This document shows, in pieces, positions 52,655-62,243 of a DNA stretch of 64,000 nt. Position numbers and translations under genes: made by a program. The notes beneath the pieces were generated by a model. The model was not told where the DNA came from. It did no database searches and was given only the letters and a program-made list of their open reading frames with translations. The stretch is from the NCBI GenBank assembly GCA_018261615.1, contig JAGTSE010000028.1, forward strand, positions 1 through 64,000. The letters run 5' to 3'. How positions within the stretch are numbered: the first letter of the stretch is position 1; the number at the start of each line of letters is the position of its first letter. This stretch comes from Pseudomonadota bacterium. Lineage in GTDB: Bacteria; Pseudomonadota; Gammaproteobacteria; Enterobacterales; Enterobacteriaceae.

Positions 52655-53914
52655 ATGGCAGTACCTTCCAGACGTGTGACAACGGGCGCCGCCCTCATCG
52701 CCTGTTCCGTTATCCAGGCGGGCTGCAGCAGCGCCGTTTCTGATCCCGCGCCCTTTGCAACCGGCCGCTATCAGCAGCCCGCCCGCTTCGATGATATTTA
52801 CCGCAACCGGGCCCCCGATGTGGTTCGCTATGACCGTTATACGCTGGTCAGCACGCGCCCGGACGATGCGCAGCGCGATCCGCTCAATCAGATTGTCGAT
52901 ATCACCATGCCGGCGCAACTGGTCAAAACGGTCGGTGAGGGCTTTCGCTATCTGCTGCTGGAGTCCGGATATTCACTGTGCTCAGCCACAACATCTGCAT
53001 TTTCAGAACTTCTCAGCCGTCCACTGCCGGCCGTTCAGCGCGATATCGGTCCGGTCCGGCTCAGTGAAGCCCTGCAAATTGTGGCCGGCCCGGCCTGGCG
53101 ACTGAAGGTGGATGAAGTTAACCGTGAAATCTGCTTTGAACTGCGGGACCAGTATCGCAGCTTCGCCGCACCGTTGCCGGCTCCGGTCTCACTGGCGTCA
53201 CAGCATGTACCAGTCAGTCTCCCGCCAGTCATACAGCCAGCCCGGACTGCGGGGGTAGCCGGGGCCGTCAATGCCGTGCCGCGTAATCCCTTTACCGGTG
53301 ATACGCGCATCAGCAGCACCCCGGGCACCGTGCAAAAACCGGTGCTTACGGCGCAGAACCTGGCCGTCCCTTCACCGGTACTGACACCGGTGAAGGCACA
53401 GGCTTCACAGAAGTCCACGGTGCCACCACCTGCAGCTGCACCGAAAGCAGTCTCATCTCAGAAAACCCCTGTTACAGCGGCCCATCCGGTTACTGTACAG
53501 CCGACTGCAGTGAACGCTGCCCGGCAGGCTGTGCCCGTCCGCCCCGTCACCTCACTGCCGCCGGCCCCCCCTGTCTCCGGTCACACAGCCACTTCATATA
53601 TACCGGGTACGCCAGTCACTCCCCTGCCAGTCGGTCAGACGTGGCGTGCCGAGCCAGGTTCCACTCTGAAAGAGACCCTGACGGGCTGGGCATCAAAGGC
53701 GACGTGCAGCAATGGCGGAAACTGGGTGGTCATCTGGCCGGTATCACTGGATTACCGCATTGATGCGCCTCTGGTGTTTCATGGCAACTTCGAATCCGTC
53801 CTGGTACAGGTCTTTGACCTCTACCGCAAAGCGGAAAAACCGCTGTTTGCCGAGGCTAACCGCATTCAGTGCCTGATTTCGGTGAGCGATACCCCGACGG
53901 GCGGAGGGCACTGA
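52655..53914 (+). CDS. pilL: Type IVB pilus lipoprotein PilL
   Basis: 419 aa. A signal peptide ends in a lipoprotein-like cysteine (IQAGC, Cys24). The N-terminal domain (DPLNQIVDITMPAQLVKTVGEGFRYLLLESGYSLC to GPVRLSEALQIVAGPAWRLKVDEVNREICFEL) is the ICE PilL domain. A long Pro/Ala/Val-rich linker follows (about 175-325), then a TcpQ-like C-terminal domain (TWRAEPGSTLKETLTGWASKA to CLISV) that supports the secretin. It is the first gene of a complete conjugative pilus operon of R64/SPI-7 type. Confidence 0.9.
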   Translation: MAVPSRRVTTGAALIACSVIQAGCSSAVSDPAPFATGRYQQPARFDDIYRNRAPDVVRYDRYTLVSTRPDDAQRDPLNQIVDITMPAQLVKTVGEGFRYLLLESGYSLCSATTSAFSELLSRPLPAVQRDIGPVRLSEALQIVAGPAWRLKVDEVNREICFELRDQYRSFAAPLPAPVSLASQHVPVSLPPVIQPARTAGVAGAVNAVPRNPFTGDTRISSTPGTVQKPVLTAQNLAVPSPVLTPVKAQASQKSTVPPPAAAPKAVSSQKTPVTAAHPVTVQPTAVNAARQAVPVRPVTSLPPAPPVSGHTATSYIPGTPVTPLPVGQTWRAEPGSTLKETLTGWASKATCSNGGNWVVIWPVSLDYRIDAPLVFHGNFESVLVQVFDLYRKAEKPLFAEANRIQCLISVSDTPTGGGH

Positions 53915-53915
53915 T

Positions 53916-54359
53916 ATGGGCTATGCGCTGCCCGTCTTTGTTTTCTGTCTGGTCATTGTGCTGATGGCTGGTGATGCGCAGCGTCACTCCGCTGAACACG
54001 TCCGGCTGTCGCTGCAGCAGACTCTGCCTGACCAGCTTGCCACCGACATGCTGCGCACCGCGGATGCGGTGAACAACTGGCGCCACGGCCGGACAGTGGC
54101 TGACGGCACGGTGTCCCCTGCACAGGCCGGCATCGTCCCCGTGCCTGACAGTCGTATTCAGACCGTGATTCAGGGGGGACGCCTCTGGGTCTGGGTGCCT
54201 GCCACCGACGGCGTGTTTGCGGCGCTGCGTACACAGTCCGTGACCTCGGCGCTGGCGCTGACCGTCAGCGGCGGGCGGCTGCGGATGGCGGATGGCACCG
54301 ATATGAACCTGCCCCTGCCGTCCGGCGTGACGGAGGGCAGCATTGTTTACCTCAACTAA
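53916..54359 (+). CDS. pilM: Type IVB pilus protein PilM
   Basis: 147 aa, starting one base after the pilL stop. One N-terminal membrane segment (GYALPVFVFCLVIVLMAGDA), then a periplasmic domain with ADAVNNWRHGRTVADGTVSPAQAGIVPVPDSRIQTVIQGGRLWVWVP and AALRTQSVTSALALTVSGGRL. This matches the small R64/SPI-7 PilM, which is needed for pilus formation but has no known enzymatic role. Confidence 0.87.
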   Translation: MGYALPVFVFCLVIVLMAGDAQRHSAEHVRLSLQQTLPDQLATDMLRTADAVNNWRHGRTVADGTVSPAQAGIVPVPDSRIQTVIQGGRLWVWVPATDGVFAALRTQSVTSALALTVSGGRLRMADGTDMNLPLPSGVTEGSIVYLN

Positions 54360-54378
54360 CCTTATCAGGGAGCTGCGG

Positions 54379-56052
54379 ATGCCGCGTTTACCTTTCTGCC
54401 TGACAGTGCTGGTCGCCGCGTTTGTGCTGTCATCATGTTCGCTAAATGAAATCAGCAAAATGGACAAGGAGGCTTCCGGGCAGGCCGATACCGCTCAACG
54501 CGTGCTGCAGAGTCGCCAGACACTGACTCAGCCCACCGTTGTCTGGTCCGATAAACCCTGGGTGAACCTTCAGCCGGTCACGCCGGTCATCTCCACGCCG
54601 GATGAGAAAAACCTGCCCGCCTGCCAGATTACGATTAACCGGCCAGAGGGGATTTCGCTGCCTGAGCTGGGGCAGCGCATCACCGCGCTCTGCGGAATCC
54701 GCGTTTCCATCACTCCGGATGCCTTTGCCGCTCTGAGCAGCATTTCCACCGGCAGCGTGGTGACGTCGCAGATGAACGGTCAGTTGCCGGCACCGGATGA
54801 TAATGGCCGCGTGCCTCTGTCACAGATGGGCACCACGTCTGCGCAGCCCGTCTCCGTTCATTCATCTCCTTCGCTTATCCGGGGCCTGAAATATCAGGGC
54901 GATATCCGCGGGCTGCTGGATATGGCAGCGAGCGGTCTGGGACTGTCATGGCGCAGCGACAGCAGCGGCGTGTATTTCTACCAGCAGGATACGCGTACCT
55001 TTCAGCTCGTCATCCTCAATACGAAGGTGAACAGCAGTGCCTCCATCAACTCCGGCTCCGGTAACCAGCTCGGCAGCGGTGGCGGTACATCCGGGGGGAC
55101 CACCGGCGACATCAGCTCGAACCAGAAGACCGACTATGGCATGAACAGCGACCTGTACGATGACATCAAAAAAACGGTTGAGCAGATGGTGACGCCAAAA
55201 TCCGGCCGCTTCTGGCTGTCGTCTGCCACCGGTACGCTCAGCGTAACGGATACACCCGATGTTCTGAATCGTATCGGTCGCTATATCGAATACCAGAACA
55301 AGGTTCTGAGCCGTCAGGTCCAGCTTAATATCCAGATTGTCAGCGTCAACCAGACGCGTAACGAGCAGATGGGGCTGGACTGGGGACTGGTCTATAAATC
55401 GCTGCAGAACGTGGGTGCCAGCCTCACTGGCTCAATGGCGAACGCCTCCTCATCCGCCGCCAGCGCCGGTATCTCCATTCTTGATACGGCCAGCGGCAAT
55501 GCCGCTAAATTCTCCGGCTCCAGCCTGCTCATTCATGCCCTGTCTGAGCAGGGCAACGTCAGCATGGCGCTGAACCAGACCGACCCGACCGCCAACCTGA
55601 CGCCGGTGGCCTATCAGCTCTCCAAATCCACAGGGATGCTGACCAGCTCCAGCTCGACGGCCACCGCCAACGTGGGGGTGACGTCAACGATGACCACGAC
55701 CAACGTCACCACCGGTCTGTTCATGACCATGCTGCCCTTCATTCAGGAAAACGGTGATGTGCAGCTGCAGTTTGCCTTCAGCTATACCAGCCCGCCGGAT
55801 ATCAAAAGCTTTGTCAGCCGGGACGGTAATACCCGCAATGATACCGCAGACACCTCTACCGAAGGGCTCGCCCGTAAGGTCAACCTGCGCTCGGGCCAGA
55901 CGCTGGTCCTGACCGGTTCTGAACAGCAGAACGTCTCGGCGGATAAGCAGGGCACCTTTACGCCGGGCAACTTTATCCTGGGCGGCGGTCAGACCGGCTC
56001 GCGGGGCCGTACCACGCTCGTCATCATGATCACCCCTGTTCTGCTGAGGTAA
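54379..56052 (+). CDS. pilN: Type IVB pilus secretin PilN (lipoprotein)
   Basis: 557 aa from ATG 54379 (GGGAG upstream). The lipobox LSSC gives a lipidated Cys20. N-terminal secretin N-domains (PAC to SIRGLKYQGDIRGLLDMAASGLGLSWRSDSSGVYFYQQDTRTFQL) include a Ser/Gly-rich loop (about 215-255), and the secretin core follows (RQVQLNIQIVSVNQTRNEQMGLDWGLVYKSLQ to NGDVQLQFAFSY to NLRSGQTLVLTGSEQQN). It forms the outer-membrane ring through which the pilus exits. Confidence 0.93.
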   Translation: MPRLPFCLTVLVAAFVLSSCSLNEISKMDKEASGQADTAQRVLQSRQTLTQPTVVWSDKPWVNLQPVTPVISTPDEKNLPACQITINRPEGISLPELGQRITALCGIRVSITPDAFAALSSISTGSVVTSQMNGQLPAPDDNGRVPLSQMGTTSAQPVSVHSSPSLIRGLKYQGDIRGLLDMAASGLGLSWRSDSSGVYFYQQDTRTFQLVILNTKVNSSASINSGSGNQLGSGGGTSGGTTGDISSNQKTDYGMNSDLYDDIKKTVEQMVTPKSGRFWLSSATGTLSVTDTPDVLNRIGRYIEYQNKVLSRQVQLNIQIVSVNQTRNEQMGLDWGLVYKSLQNVGASLTGSMANASSSAASAGISILDTASGNAAKFSGSSLLIHALSEQGNVSMALNQTDPTANLTPVAYQLSKSTGMLTSSSSTATANVGVTSTMTTTNVTTGLFMTMLPFIQENGDVQLQFAFSYTSPPDIKSFVSRDGNTRNDTADTSTEGLARKVNLRSGQTLVLTGSEQQNVSADKQGTFTPGNFILGGGQTGSRGRTTLVIMITPVLLR

Positions 56053-56054
56053 CG

Positions 56055-57335
56055 ATGTCATCACAGAAAAAAACAGCACGCCGCACCGGTATTCGTCTCA
56101 CACACCACCGGCGAGACTGGATGGCCGGTCTTCACTGGGCGCCGCAGCACAGCGCACTCAGGATTCGCCTGCGGGGCAGGGCCTCGCCGGATACCCACTG
56201 TGTGACGGCCGGCAGAGGCCGCGCTTCCATGGCGGGTGTTGTCTCACCGGGACGCGTGCGTCACCGCCTTTATGCCCTTGCCGTGGCTTTTCAACTGTCC
56301 GAAGGCGGTAATGCCTGGGGTATTTACCGTCTGAGCCGCGATGAAGACCTGTGGGTGTTCTTTGCCGCCAGTGGGGGGCAGCTTTCCGTGATGGGCGACG
56401 TGACCGGCCCGCGGGCATTCATTGAGTCTGCCGCACAGAACTTTCTGCGCTTTAACGATGCAGATGCTTCGGGCCTGCGCTGTGCAGCCACGGCAGAGGA
56501 TGGCCGCGATGCCACCACACTCACGGACAGGCTGAGTGGTGCACAGCTGAAGCGCTGCCGCCTGCGAAAACGCCTGGCACCGATGTCGCTCATCCTGCCG
56601 GCTGTCGTTGTCACTCTGGCGACGGCAGCCGGCCTTTACTGGCACGACACCGTGCAGCAGCAAGCAGAACAGGCGGCTGCAGCTGCGGCGTTTCGTGCCC
56701 GCATGGCAATGACGCCGGAAAACAAGGTAGCCCCGGCCCGCGCACCGCACCCGTGGGCCTCACAGCCTTCGGTGTCAGTGCTGCTCAGCAATTGCTGGCT
56801 GACGCGGGAGCCAGTCTTTGCCTCGGTGGCCGGCTGGCGTTTCACCGATGGTGAGTGTGTGCCGGAAGGACTGCGGCTGCGATTTGTCGCCACACCCGGC
56901 TCAACAGTTGAAGACTTCTCCCGCCGCGCCCGCGAACTGCTGGGACATGCGGCTGTTTTTAACCTGCAGGAAGGCGGGAAAAATGGCGATGTTTTCATTC
57001 CATTCCGTAAATACAACGTCAGTGAGTACACCGATGAAGCGCTGCCCGGTGCCGATGCGCAACTGATGCGGTTTATCTCTCACCTGCAGCGCCGCAACCT
57101 GGACGTGAAATTCACGGAGGTGAAGCCGCCTGCAGTCGCCCCGGGTCAGGAAAAAAACACGCCCGTACAGGACTGGCGGGAATTTACCTTCTCCGTCAGC
57201 TCACGTCTGCAGCCTGAGCGCCTGCTGCAGGATTTTGATGCCACCGGGCTTCGCCTGACCAGCGTGTCCATCACCATGAGCCCGCAGGGGCAGTTCGGAT
57301 ACACCATGAAGGGGAGCATTTATGCGCAGAATTAA
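56055..57335 (+). CDS. pilO: Type IVB pilus inner-membrane protein PilO
   Basis: 426 aa, starting 2 bp after the pilN stop. A cytoplasmic N-terminal half (RLYALAVAFQLSEGGNAWGIYRLSRDEDLWVFFAASGGQLSVMGDV), one membrane helix (about 174-195: MSLILPAVVVTLATAAGLYW), and a periplasmic half with SNCWLTREPVFASVAGWRFTDGECVPEGLRLRF. This is the bitopic PilO of thin-pilus systems, thought to link secretin and inner-membrane platform. It overlaps pilP by 14 nt. Confidence 0.9.
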   Translation: MSSQKKTARRTGIRLTHHRRDWMAGLHWAPQHSALRIRLRGRASPDTHCVTAGRGRASMAGVVSPGRVRHRLYALAVAFQLSEGGNAWGIYRLSRDEDLWVFFAASGGQLSVMGDVTGPRAFIESAAQNFLRFNDADASGLRCAATAEDGRDATTLTDRLSGAQLKRCRLRKRLAPMSLILPAVVVTLATAAGLYWHDTVQQQAEQAAAAAAFRARMAMTPENKVAPARAPHPWASQPSVSVLLSNCWLTREPVFASVAGWRFTDGECVPEGLRLRFVATPGSTVEDFSRRARELLGHAAVFNLQEGGKNGDVFIPFRKYNVSEYTDEALPGADAQLMRFISHLQRRNLDVKFTEVKPPAVAPGQEKNTPVQDWREFTFSVSSRLQPERLLQDFDATGLRLTSVSITMSPQGQFGYTMKGSIYAQN

Positions 57336-57819
57336 TCCCGCCCGGACGGGGCTGCTGCTGTCCGTTCTGCTCAGCGGGCCCGCGCTGTCAGCCACCACCG
57401 CCGATGCACTGCCGCCGAACGTCACCCTCGGGGAACTGGAAGCCGCACAGGCCAGAAACCTGATTCTGGAGCAGAAAGTCCAGACCGCCCGTCTGGAACA
57501 GCAACTGCGCGAAAGCCAGTCCGGGCAGAGTACCGACCGTAATTATCTGGCGACATCCCTGCAACCGTCAGTACCGCTCATGACCCAACCGGTCCCTTCA
57601 CAAATGGCCGCGAAGTCTGCGGCGGAGAAGCGCACCGGCAGTGTGCGCCTGCAGGAGATTTACGGTCGCGGCACACAGCTGCGCGCCCGCATTGTGCTGC
57701 CGGACGGGGGCGTAACTGAGGTGGCGAAAGGCGACCAGATCCCCGGCACTGCAAAACGGGTCACGGAGGTCACGTCCACGCTCGTGCGCCTCAGTGACAA
57801 TTCTGAACTTTCCTTCTGA
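57322..57819 (+). CDS. pilP: Type IVB pilus protein PilP
   Basis: 165 aa with a signal peptide (GLLLSVLLSGPALSATTADALP), a coiled-coil stretch (VTLGELEAAQARNLILEQKVQTARLEQQLRESQSGQ), and a small C-terminal domain (GSVRLQEIYGRGTQLRARIVLPDGGVTEVAKGDQIPGTAKRVTEVT) as in PilP-family secretin-docking proteins. It lies between pilO and pilQ in the canonical order. Confidence 0.88.
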   Translation: MRRINPARTGLLLSVLLSGPALSATTADALPPNVTLGELEAAQARNLILEQKVQTARLEQQLRESQSGQSTDRNYLATSLQPSVPLMTQPVPSQMAAKSAAEKRTGSVRLQEIYGRGTQLRARIVLPDGGVTEVAKGDQIPGTAKRVTEVTSTLVRLSDNSELSF

Positions 57820-57826
57820 GGCAACG

Positions 57827-59395
57827 ATGACGCCCGATAAAGACATTATGGATTTTGTGTTTGCCGAACAGCAAACGTCCGGCGGCGTGACGCTGCTTAT
57901 CGACGGTAACCGGCGAAAAGAACCGGCCATACAGCGCTGGGTGATGGATGTCACCCGCGAGTATCCGACGGCAAAGACCGAGTTTGTGACGTTGAGCGAG
58001 CTGAACCGCCGGCGCGAAGTGGCAGAGCGTCAGGGGCTGGCACTGTCTCAGAGCGTCAATGTCAATGAGGCCGACCTGATCAGCGTGACCCAGGATAAGG
58101 TCATCAGTTATCTGCGTGTGGCTCAGAAGATGGGGGCATCAGACATTCATTTTCAGATCAGCGCTGACCGTAAACTGACTATCGTTGAGTTACGTGTTCA
58201 CGGTGAACTTGAGGTGATCGATGAGCTGACGGATGCCGAAGGGCTGACACTGGCCTCGACCATCTATCTCTCGATGTGCGACGTGCGTGAACAGTCATTT
58301 TATGTCGGTCGCGGTCAGAAAGGACGTGTGGATTCGCGGTTCGCCCGCCAGGCTGGTCTTTTCGGCGCGCGTTATGAGCACCGTCCTACTCCAGACGGGC
58401 TGATAGTGGTGATGCGCACCATAACCGATAACGGTCATAATGTTCCTGGACTGCCGCAACTGGGATATCTCCCTGAGCAGATCCGGCTGATTATGCAGAT
58501 CCTGCGTCTGCCGGAGGGGATGACACTGGTGACTGGTCCGACCGGCTCCGGTAAAAGTGAAAGTCTGCGGGTTTTCGGTGACATCTGGCTGAAACTCACC
58601 GGAGGGAAAAAGCGTCTGCTGACGCTGGAGTTTCCTCCTGAAGGGCCCATTCCGGGCGGGATACAGACACCAGTTTTACCCGATGACCCTTCACAGGAGT
58701 CTGTCCGGCGGGCCTGGGATGCGGGGAACTCATCGGTGCTGCGACTTGACCCGGATCTGATTTATGTCGGCGAAATGAGTGATTTTCATTCAGTCATGGC
58801 GGCTATTTACGCCAGTGAAACCGGCCACATCCTTCTTTCCACATTGCATACACAGAGTGCTATTGGCGCGCTACGTCGTATGGAACAGTTTGGTGTTGAT
58901 CCAAGACTTTTTGCCGATGTTACGCTGGTTAACGGGCTTATCGGTCAGCGTCTGGTGCCCCTGTTATGTGAAAAATGCCGTATTCCCTGGCAGGTGAAAG
59001 CGCCTGAGCTGGATGACGAAACCCGTGCGCGCCTGGAAAAATACTGCACCGTGGCGGGTGTGTGTGACACCGGCAAGCTCTTCTTCCGTAATCACAATGG
59101 CTGTCCGCACTGCCAGAAGACGGTGCCGCTGACCGATCGCATCATCAGCCGCGGCGTAACCGGACGTACGGCTGTTGCCGAAGTCGTCAGAACGGATGCC
59201 CGTCTGATGCAGCTCTGGCTCTCCCACGGTCCGGCCGTTGCCCGTCAGTACTGGGTAAACCAGGGGGGTATCACCCGGCGTATGCATCTGCTGCGTTATC
59301 TTGCAGAGGGGCGCGTTGATCCGCTGGAAGGCGATCTTATCTGTCCGCTTGACGAGGACGACATCATGCAATGTGAGGTGCCGAATGTCGGTTAA
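57827..59395 (+). CDS. pilQ: Type IVB pilus assembly ATPase PilQ
   Basis: 522 aa from ATG 57827 (GAGG upstream), 7 bp after pilP; an earlier in-frame ATG inside pilP is less likely. A GspE/PilB-type secretion ATPase: N-domain, MGASDIHFQIS, Walker A GPTGSGKSES (from about residue 237), an Asp/Glu box, GHILLSTLHTQSAIGALRRMEQFGVDP, and a metal-binding region (CEKCRIPWQ to CPHCQ). It powers pilin polymerisation. The end overlaps pilR by 11 nt. Confidence 0.94.
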   Translation: MTPDKDIMDFVFAEQQTSGGVTLLIDGNRRKEPAIQRWVMDVTREYPTAKTEFVTLSELNRRREVAERQGLALSQSVNVNEADLISVTQDKVISYLRVAQKMGASDIHFQISADRKLTIVELRVHGELEVIDELTDAEGLTLASTIYLSMCDVREQSFYVGRGQKGRVDSRFARQAGLFGARYEHRPTPDGLIVVMRTITDNGHNVPGLPQLGYLPEQIRLIMQILRLPEGMTLVTGPTGSGKSESLRVFGDIWLKLTGGKKRLLTLEFPPEGPIPGGIQTPVLPDDPSQESVRRAWDAGNSSVLRLDPDLIYVGEMSDFHSVMAAIYASETGHILLSTLHTQSAIGALRRMEQFGVDPRLFADVTLVNGLIGQRLVPLLCEKCRIPWQVKAPELDDETRARLEKYCTVAGVCDTGKLFFRNHNGCPHCQKTVPLTDRIISRGVTGRTAVAEVVRTDARLMQLWLSHGPAVARQYWVNQGGITRRMHLLRYLAEGRVDPLEGDLICPLDEDDIMQCEVPNVG

Positions 59396-60500
59396 GCCCC
59401 GTTTTTCTCCTGAGCGTGATATGTCTCTGGTGGAAAAGCTGCGGTATCGCCTGGTCAGGGCCACCTTCACCGGACAGTATCGCCAGCCGTTTTACGAAAC
59501 CCTGCGCTTTCTGCTGGAAAACCGCAAAGCACTGGAAGAGGCGCTGACCATGATTGGTGAGGTGCATACCGACTTTGGCCGGCGCTGGCACCCCTATCAT
59601 GAACTGGTTCAAGACTGCCTTGAGGGCGTGAAAGACAACCGCGAGGGCCGCTCCCTGAAGGATGTGCTTGCTGCCTGGGCACCTTATGAAGAGGCGGCAC
59701 TTATCAGCGCGGGGATGGAAACCGGCAATATTCCCGGTGCGTTGATGCAGGCTGACAAGCTGATTATCGCCCGCCGGCGCATCCTCGGTCAGGTGGTTTT
59801 TGCCTCGGTCTTTCCGTCAGCGCTGGCCCTGCTGAGCACGGGGCTGCTGCTGGCCAACAACATGGCACTGGTGCCCACCTTAAGCAAAATGTCTGACCCG
59901 GCGCGCTGGACCGGTGCACTCGGGCTGATGAATGGGGTGGCACAGTGGACCGATACGTGGGGGGTGACCGCAGCGGGTGCCGCTGTCGGAGGCGTCATTC
60001 TGGCGTTCTGGTCGCTGCCGTGCTGGCGAGGCCGGCTGCGTCGTGTTGCCGATTTTCTGATGCCCTGGTCGGTTTACCAGGATCTACAGGGGGCGGTTTT
60101 CCTGATGAATATCGGGGCCCTGCTGGGTGCCGGCGTGCAGGAGCTCAAGGCTCTGCAGATCCTGAATGAGTTCGCTCCGCCCTGGCTGCAGGAGCGTATC
60201 GAAGCGGCAATGGACTGTATGAGCGAGGGGGACTCGCTGGGCATGGCGCTGCGTCAGAGCGGTTACGACTTCCCCAGCCGCGAGGCGGTGAACTACCTCT
60301 CGCTGCTGGATAAGGGTAACAGCGCCGGGTCACTCATCACTAACTATGCTGACCGCTGGCTCGAACAGGCGCTGACACGCGTTGCCCGTAAAGCGAATGT
60401 CACCAAACTCTTTTCTCTCGTTCTGATTATGAGTTTCTTCTTACTCATCCTGCTGATGGTGATGCAGATTCAGGACATGAACACCTTCAACATACATTAA
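59385..60500 (+). CDS. pilR: Type IVB pilus platform protein PilR
   Basis: 371 aa from ATG 59385 (GAGGTG upstream). Two GspF-type repeats with three main membrane zones (about 125-150, 190-210 and 340-362). Conserved features are GRSLKDVLAAWAPYEEAALISAGMETGNIPGALMQA and SEGDSLGMALRQSGYDFPSREAVNYLSLLD. The inner-membrane platform around which PilQ adds pilin. Nothing unusual. Confidence 0.93.
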   Translation: MSVKPRFSPERDMSLVEKLRYRLVRATFTGQYRQPFYETLRFLLENRKALEEALTMIGEVHTDFGRRWHPYHELVQDCLEGVKDNREGRSLKDVLAAWAPYEEAALISAGMETGNIPGALMQADKLIIARRRILGQVVFASVFPSALALLSTGLLLANNMALVPTLSKMSDPARWTGALGLMNGVAQWTDTWGVTAAGAAVGGVILAFWSLPCWRGRLRRVADFLMPWSVYQDLQGAVFLMNIGALLGAGVQELKALQILNEFAPPWLQERIEAAMDCMSEGDSLGMALRQSGYDFPSREAVNYLSLLDKGNSAGSLITNYADRWLEQALTRVARKANVTKLFSLVLIMSFFLLILLMVMQIQDMNTFNIH

Positions 60501-60509
60501 GGAACGACT

Positions 60510-61106
60510 ATGTCATCTCAGACATCACATTACCACCTGCGTCAGCCAGACCGGGGCTGGGGTATCCTTGAGCACGGCAGCATTGCCCTGTTTACGGTTA
60601 TCGTCATCTGTATTGTCGGGGCGCTTGTCTGGGGTCTCTCAGGCAAAAAGTCTGTTGCGGTGGAAACCTCAAATATCCAGACCGTTGTGACCAATGCCCA
60701 GCAGCTCAAGCAGACCCAGGGTGGGTATAACTTTACCAGCGGCACCACGATGACCGGCACGCTGATTCAGCAGGGAGGCGCGCCAAAAGCTGGCTGGACG
60801 ATTCAGGGGACGGCCAGCTCCGGCACGGCGACGATGTGGAACAGCTATGGCGGCCAGGTTGTCATGGCACCGGTGGCATCAAACGGATTCAATAATGGTT
60901 TCTCCGTCACCACGCAGAAAGTGCCGCAGGCCGACTGTATCTCCATTGCCACCCAGCTCGGCTCCGGTGGCGCGTTCAGTGCCATCAGCATCAACAGCAC
61001 CGACTACAGCGACGGTCTGGTCAGCGCCGAAGATGCCGGCAAAGCCTGTACCGCTGACACCGGTATGACGGGTAACAACACCCTGGTTTTCACGCACAAC
61101 GGCTGA
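60510..61106 (+). CDS. pilS: Major type IVB prepilin PilS
   Basis: 198 aa, 9 bp after pilR with AAGGAACG before the ATG. The leader ends at a prepilin site RG|WGILEHGSIALFTVIVICIVGALVWGL, with the N-terminal hydrophobic helix that packs the fibre. The globular head has two cysteines (DCISIATQ and KACTAD) that can form the usual disulfide. It is the structural subunit of the conjugative thin pilus, processed by PilU. Confidence 0.93.
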   Translation: MSSQTSHYHLRQPDRGWGILEHGSIALFTVIVICIVGALVWGLSGKKSVAVETSNIQTVVTNAQQLKQTQGGYNFTSGTTMTGTLIQQGGAPKAGWTIQGTASSGTATMWNSYGGQVVMAPVASNGFNNGFSVTTQKVPQADCISIATQLGSGGAFSAISINSTDYSDGLVSAEDAGKACTADTGMTGNNTLVFTHNG

Positions 61107-61110
61107 TGAC

Positions 61111-61590
61111 ATGCTGCGCCTGACAGTCCTCCTGCTGTTTATCCTGCTCAGCCCCCGCGCGGGGGCATTCTGCTTTGACGCAGCCGGGGCAAAGTACCAC
61201 ATCGATCCGCTGCTGATTCAGGCCATTGCCACCGGCGAAAGCAGTCTGCGTCCGGGGATTACGAATATTAACCGCGATAAAAAGACCGGGCGTGCGCTCA
61301 GCACTGATTACGGGCTGATGCAGGTCAACTCCTCACATATCCCGGCGCTGATGGCTCAGGGGGTTATCCGCAGCCCGCAGGATCTGCTGGCCCGTCCCTG
61401 TCTCAATGTGCAGATTGGCACCTGGATTCTGGCGAAACATTTTCAGGTATGCGGCATCAGCTGGAACTGTCTGGGTTCTTACAACGCCGGGTTTCGCCAG
61501 GATCGCCATGAAACGCGCGAATCCTATGCCAACCGGATTTATGCCATTTACCGGCGCCTTTTACTGAAAGAGCGGGGGATCAGACTGTGA
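61111..61590 (+). CDS. pilT: Lytic transglycosylase PilT
   Basis: 159 aa, starting 4 bp after pilS. A signal peptide (LTVLLLFILLSPRAGA), then an SLT domain with catalytic Glu43 in IATGESSLRPG and DYGLMQVNSSHIPAL, CLGSYNAG. It opens peptidoglycan for pilus passage. In R64-type operons pilT is this muramidase and not the retraction ATPase of type IVa pili. It overlaps pilU by 4 nt. Confidence 0.93.
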   Translation: MLRLTVLLLFILLSPRAGAFCFDAAGAKYHIDPLLIQAIATGESSLRPGITNINRDKKTGRALSTDYGLMQVNSSHIPALMAQGVIRSPQDLLARPCLNVQIGTWILAKHFQVCGISWNCLGSYNAGFRQDRHETRESYANRIYAIYRRLLLKERGIRL

Positions 61591-62243
61591 CGCTGCTGAC
61601 GCTGAGTATGCCGTGGCCAACGCTTGGTATCCTTTTTCCCCTGAGCCTCGGTTTGTTTAATTTTATGGCGACCCTCGTCCGTATTAACCTGGTGATATCG
61701 GGGCACCGGAACGGGCGCAGTTCTCCCGTGCCTCCGGCGATAGTCTGGCTGTATGCCGCTGCTGTCAGTGTCATGCTGCTGGCGCCTGCACCGGCGATGC
61801 TCCGCCAGCTGTCCTTTTTCCTCAGCCTGTTTCTTTTCAGAATGACGCTGACCGATGCGCTGACGGGACTGCTCCCCCGTGAAATGACAGTGAGCTGCCT
61901 GACTGCGGGGCTTGCTGCCGCACTTCTGCACCCGGGGTTTACGGAACATCTCCTTTCTGCGGTTTTCGCGATGTTGATATTTGGCGGTTGGCGATATGGC
62001 TCAACGAAGATTCATGGTCGCGAGTGTCTGGGGCTGGGCGATGTGTGGCTGGCGGGTGCGATTGCCGCATGGCTCGGTGGAACCGATGGGCTTTATGCCC
62101 TGCTGACCGGTGTGATGTTTTTTGTCCTGTGGCAGTTAACGGTGCGTCGCATCAGCGAGGGCGGGCCTATGGGCCCCTGGCTGTGTGCCGGTGCGATGTC
62201 AGTGACACTGCTTAAACTTTATCAGCCGCATATTACATGGTGA
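61587..62243 (+). CDS. pilU: Prepilin peptidase PilU
   Basis: 218 aa, polytopic (about six membrane segments). The two catalytic aspartates of the type IV prepilin peptidase family are visible: Asp90 in FRMTLTDALTG and Asp152 in GLGD (149-152, LGLGDVWLAGAIAAW). It is the short form without the N-terminal methylase domain. It cleaves the PilS and PilV leaders. Start overlaps pilT (GTGA), end overlaps pilV. Confidence 0.92.
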   Translation: MTLLTLSMPWPTLGILFPLSLGLFNFMATLVRINLVISGHRNGRSSPVPPAIVWLYAAAVSVMLLAPAPAMLRQLSFFLSLFLFRMTLTDALTGLLPREMTVSCLTAGLAAALLHPGFTEHLLSAVFAMLIFGGWRYGSTKIHGRECLGLGDVWLAGAIAAWLGGTDGLYALLTGVMFFVLWQLTVRRISEGGPMGPWLCAGAMSVTLLKLYQPHITW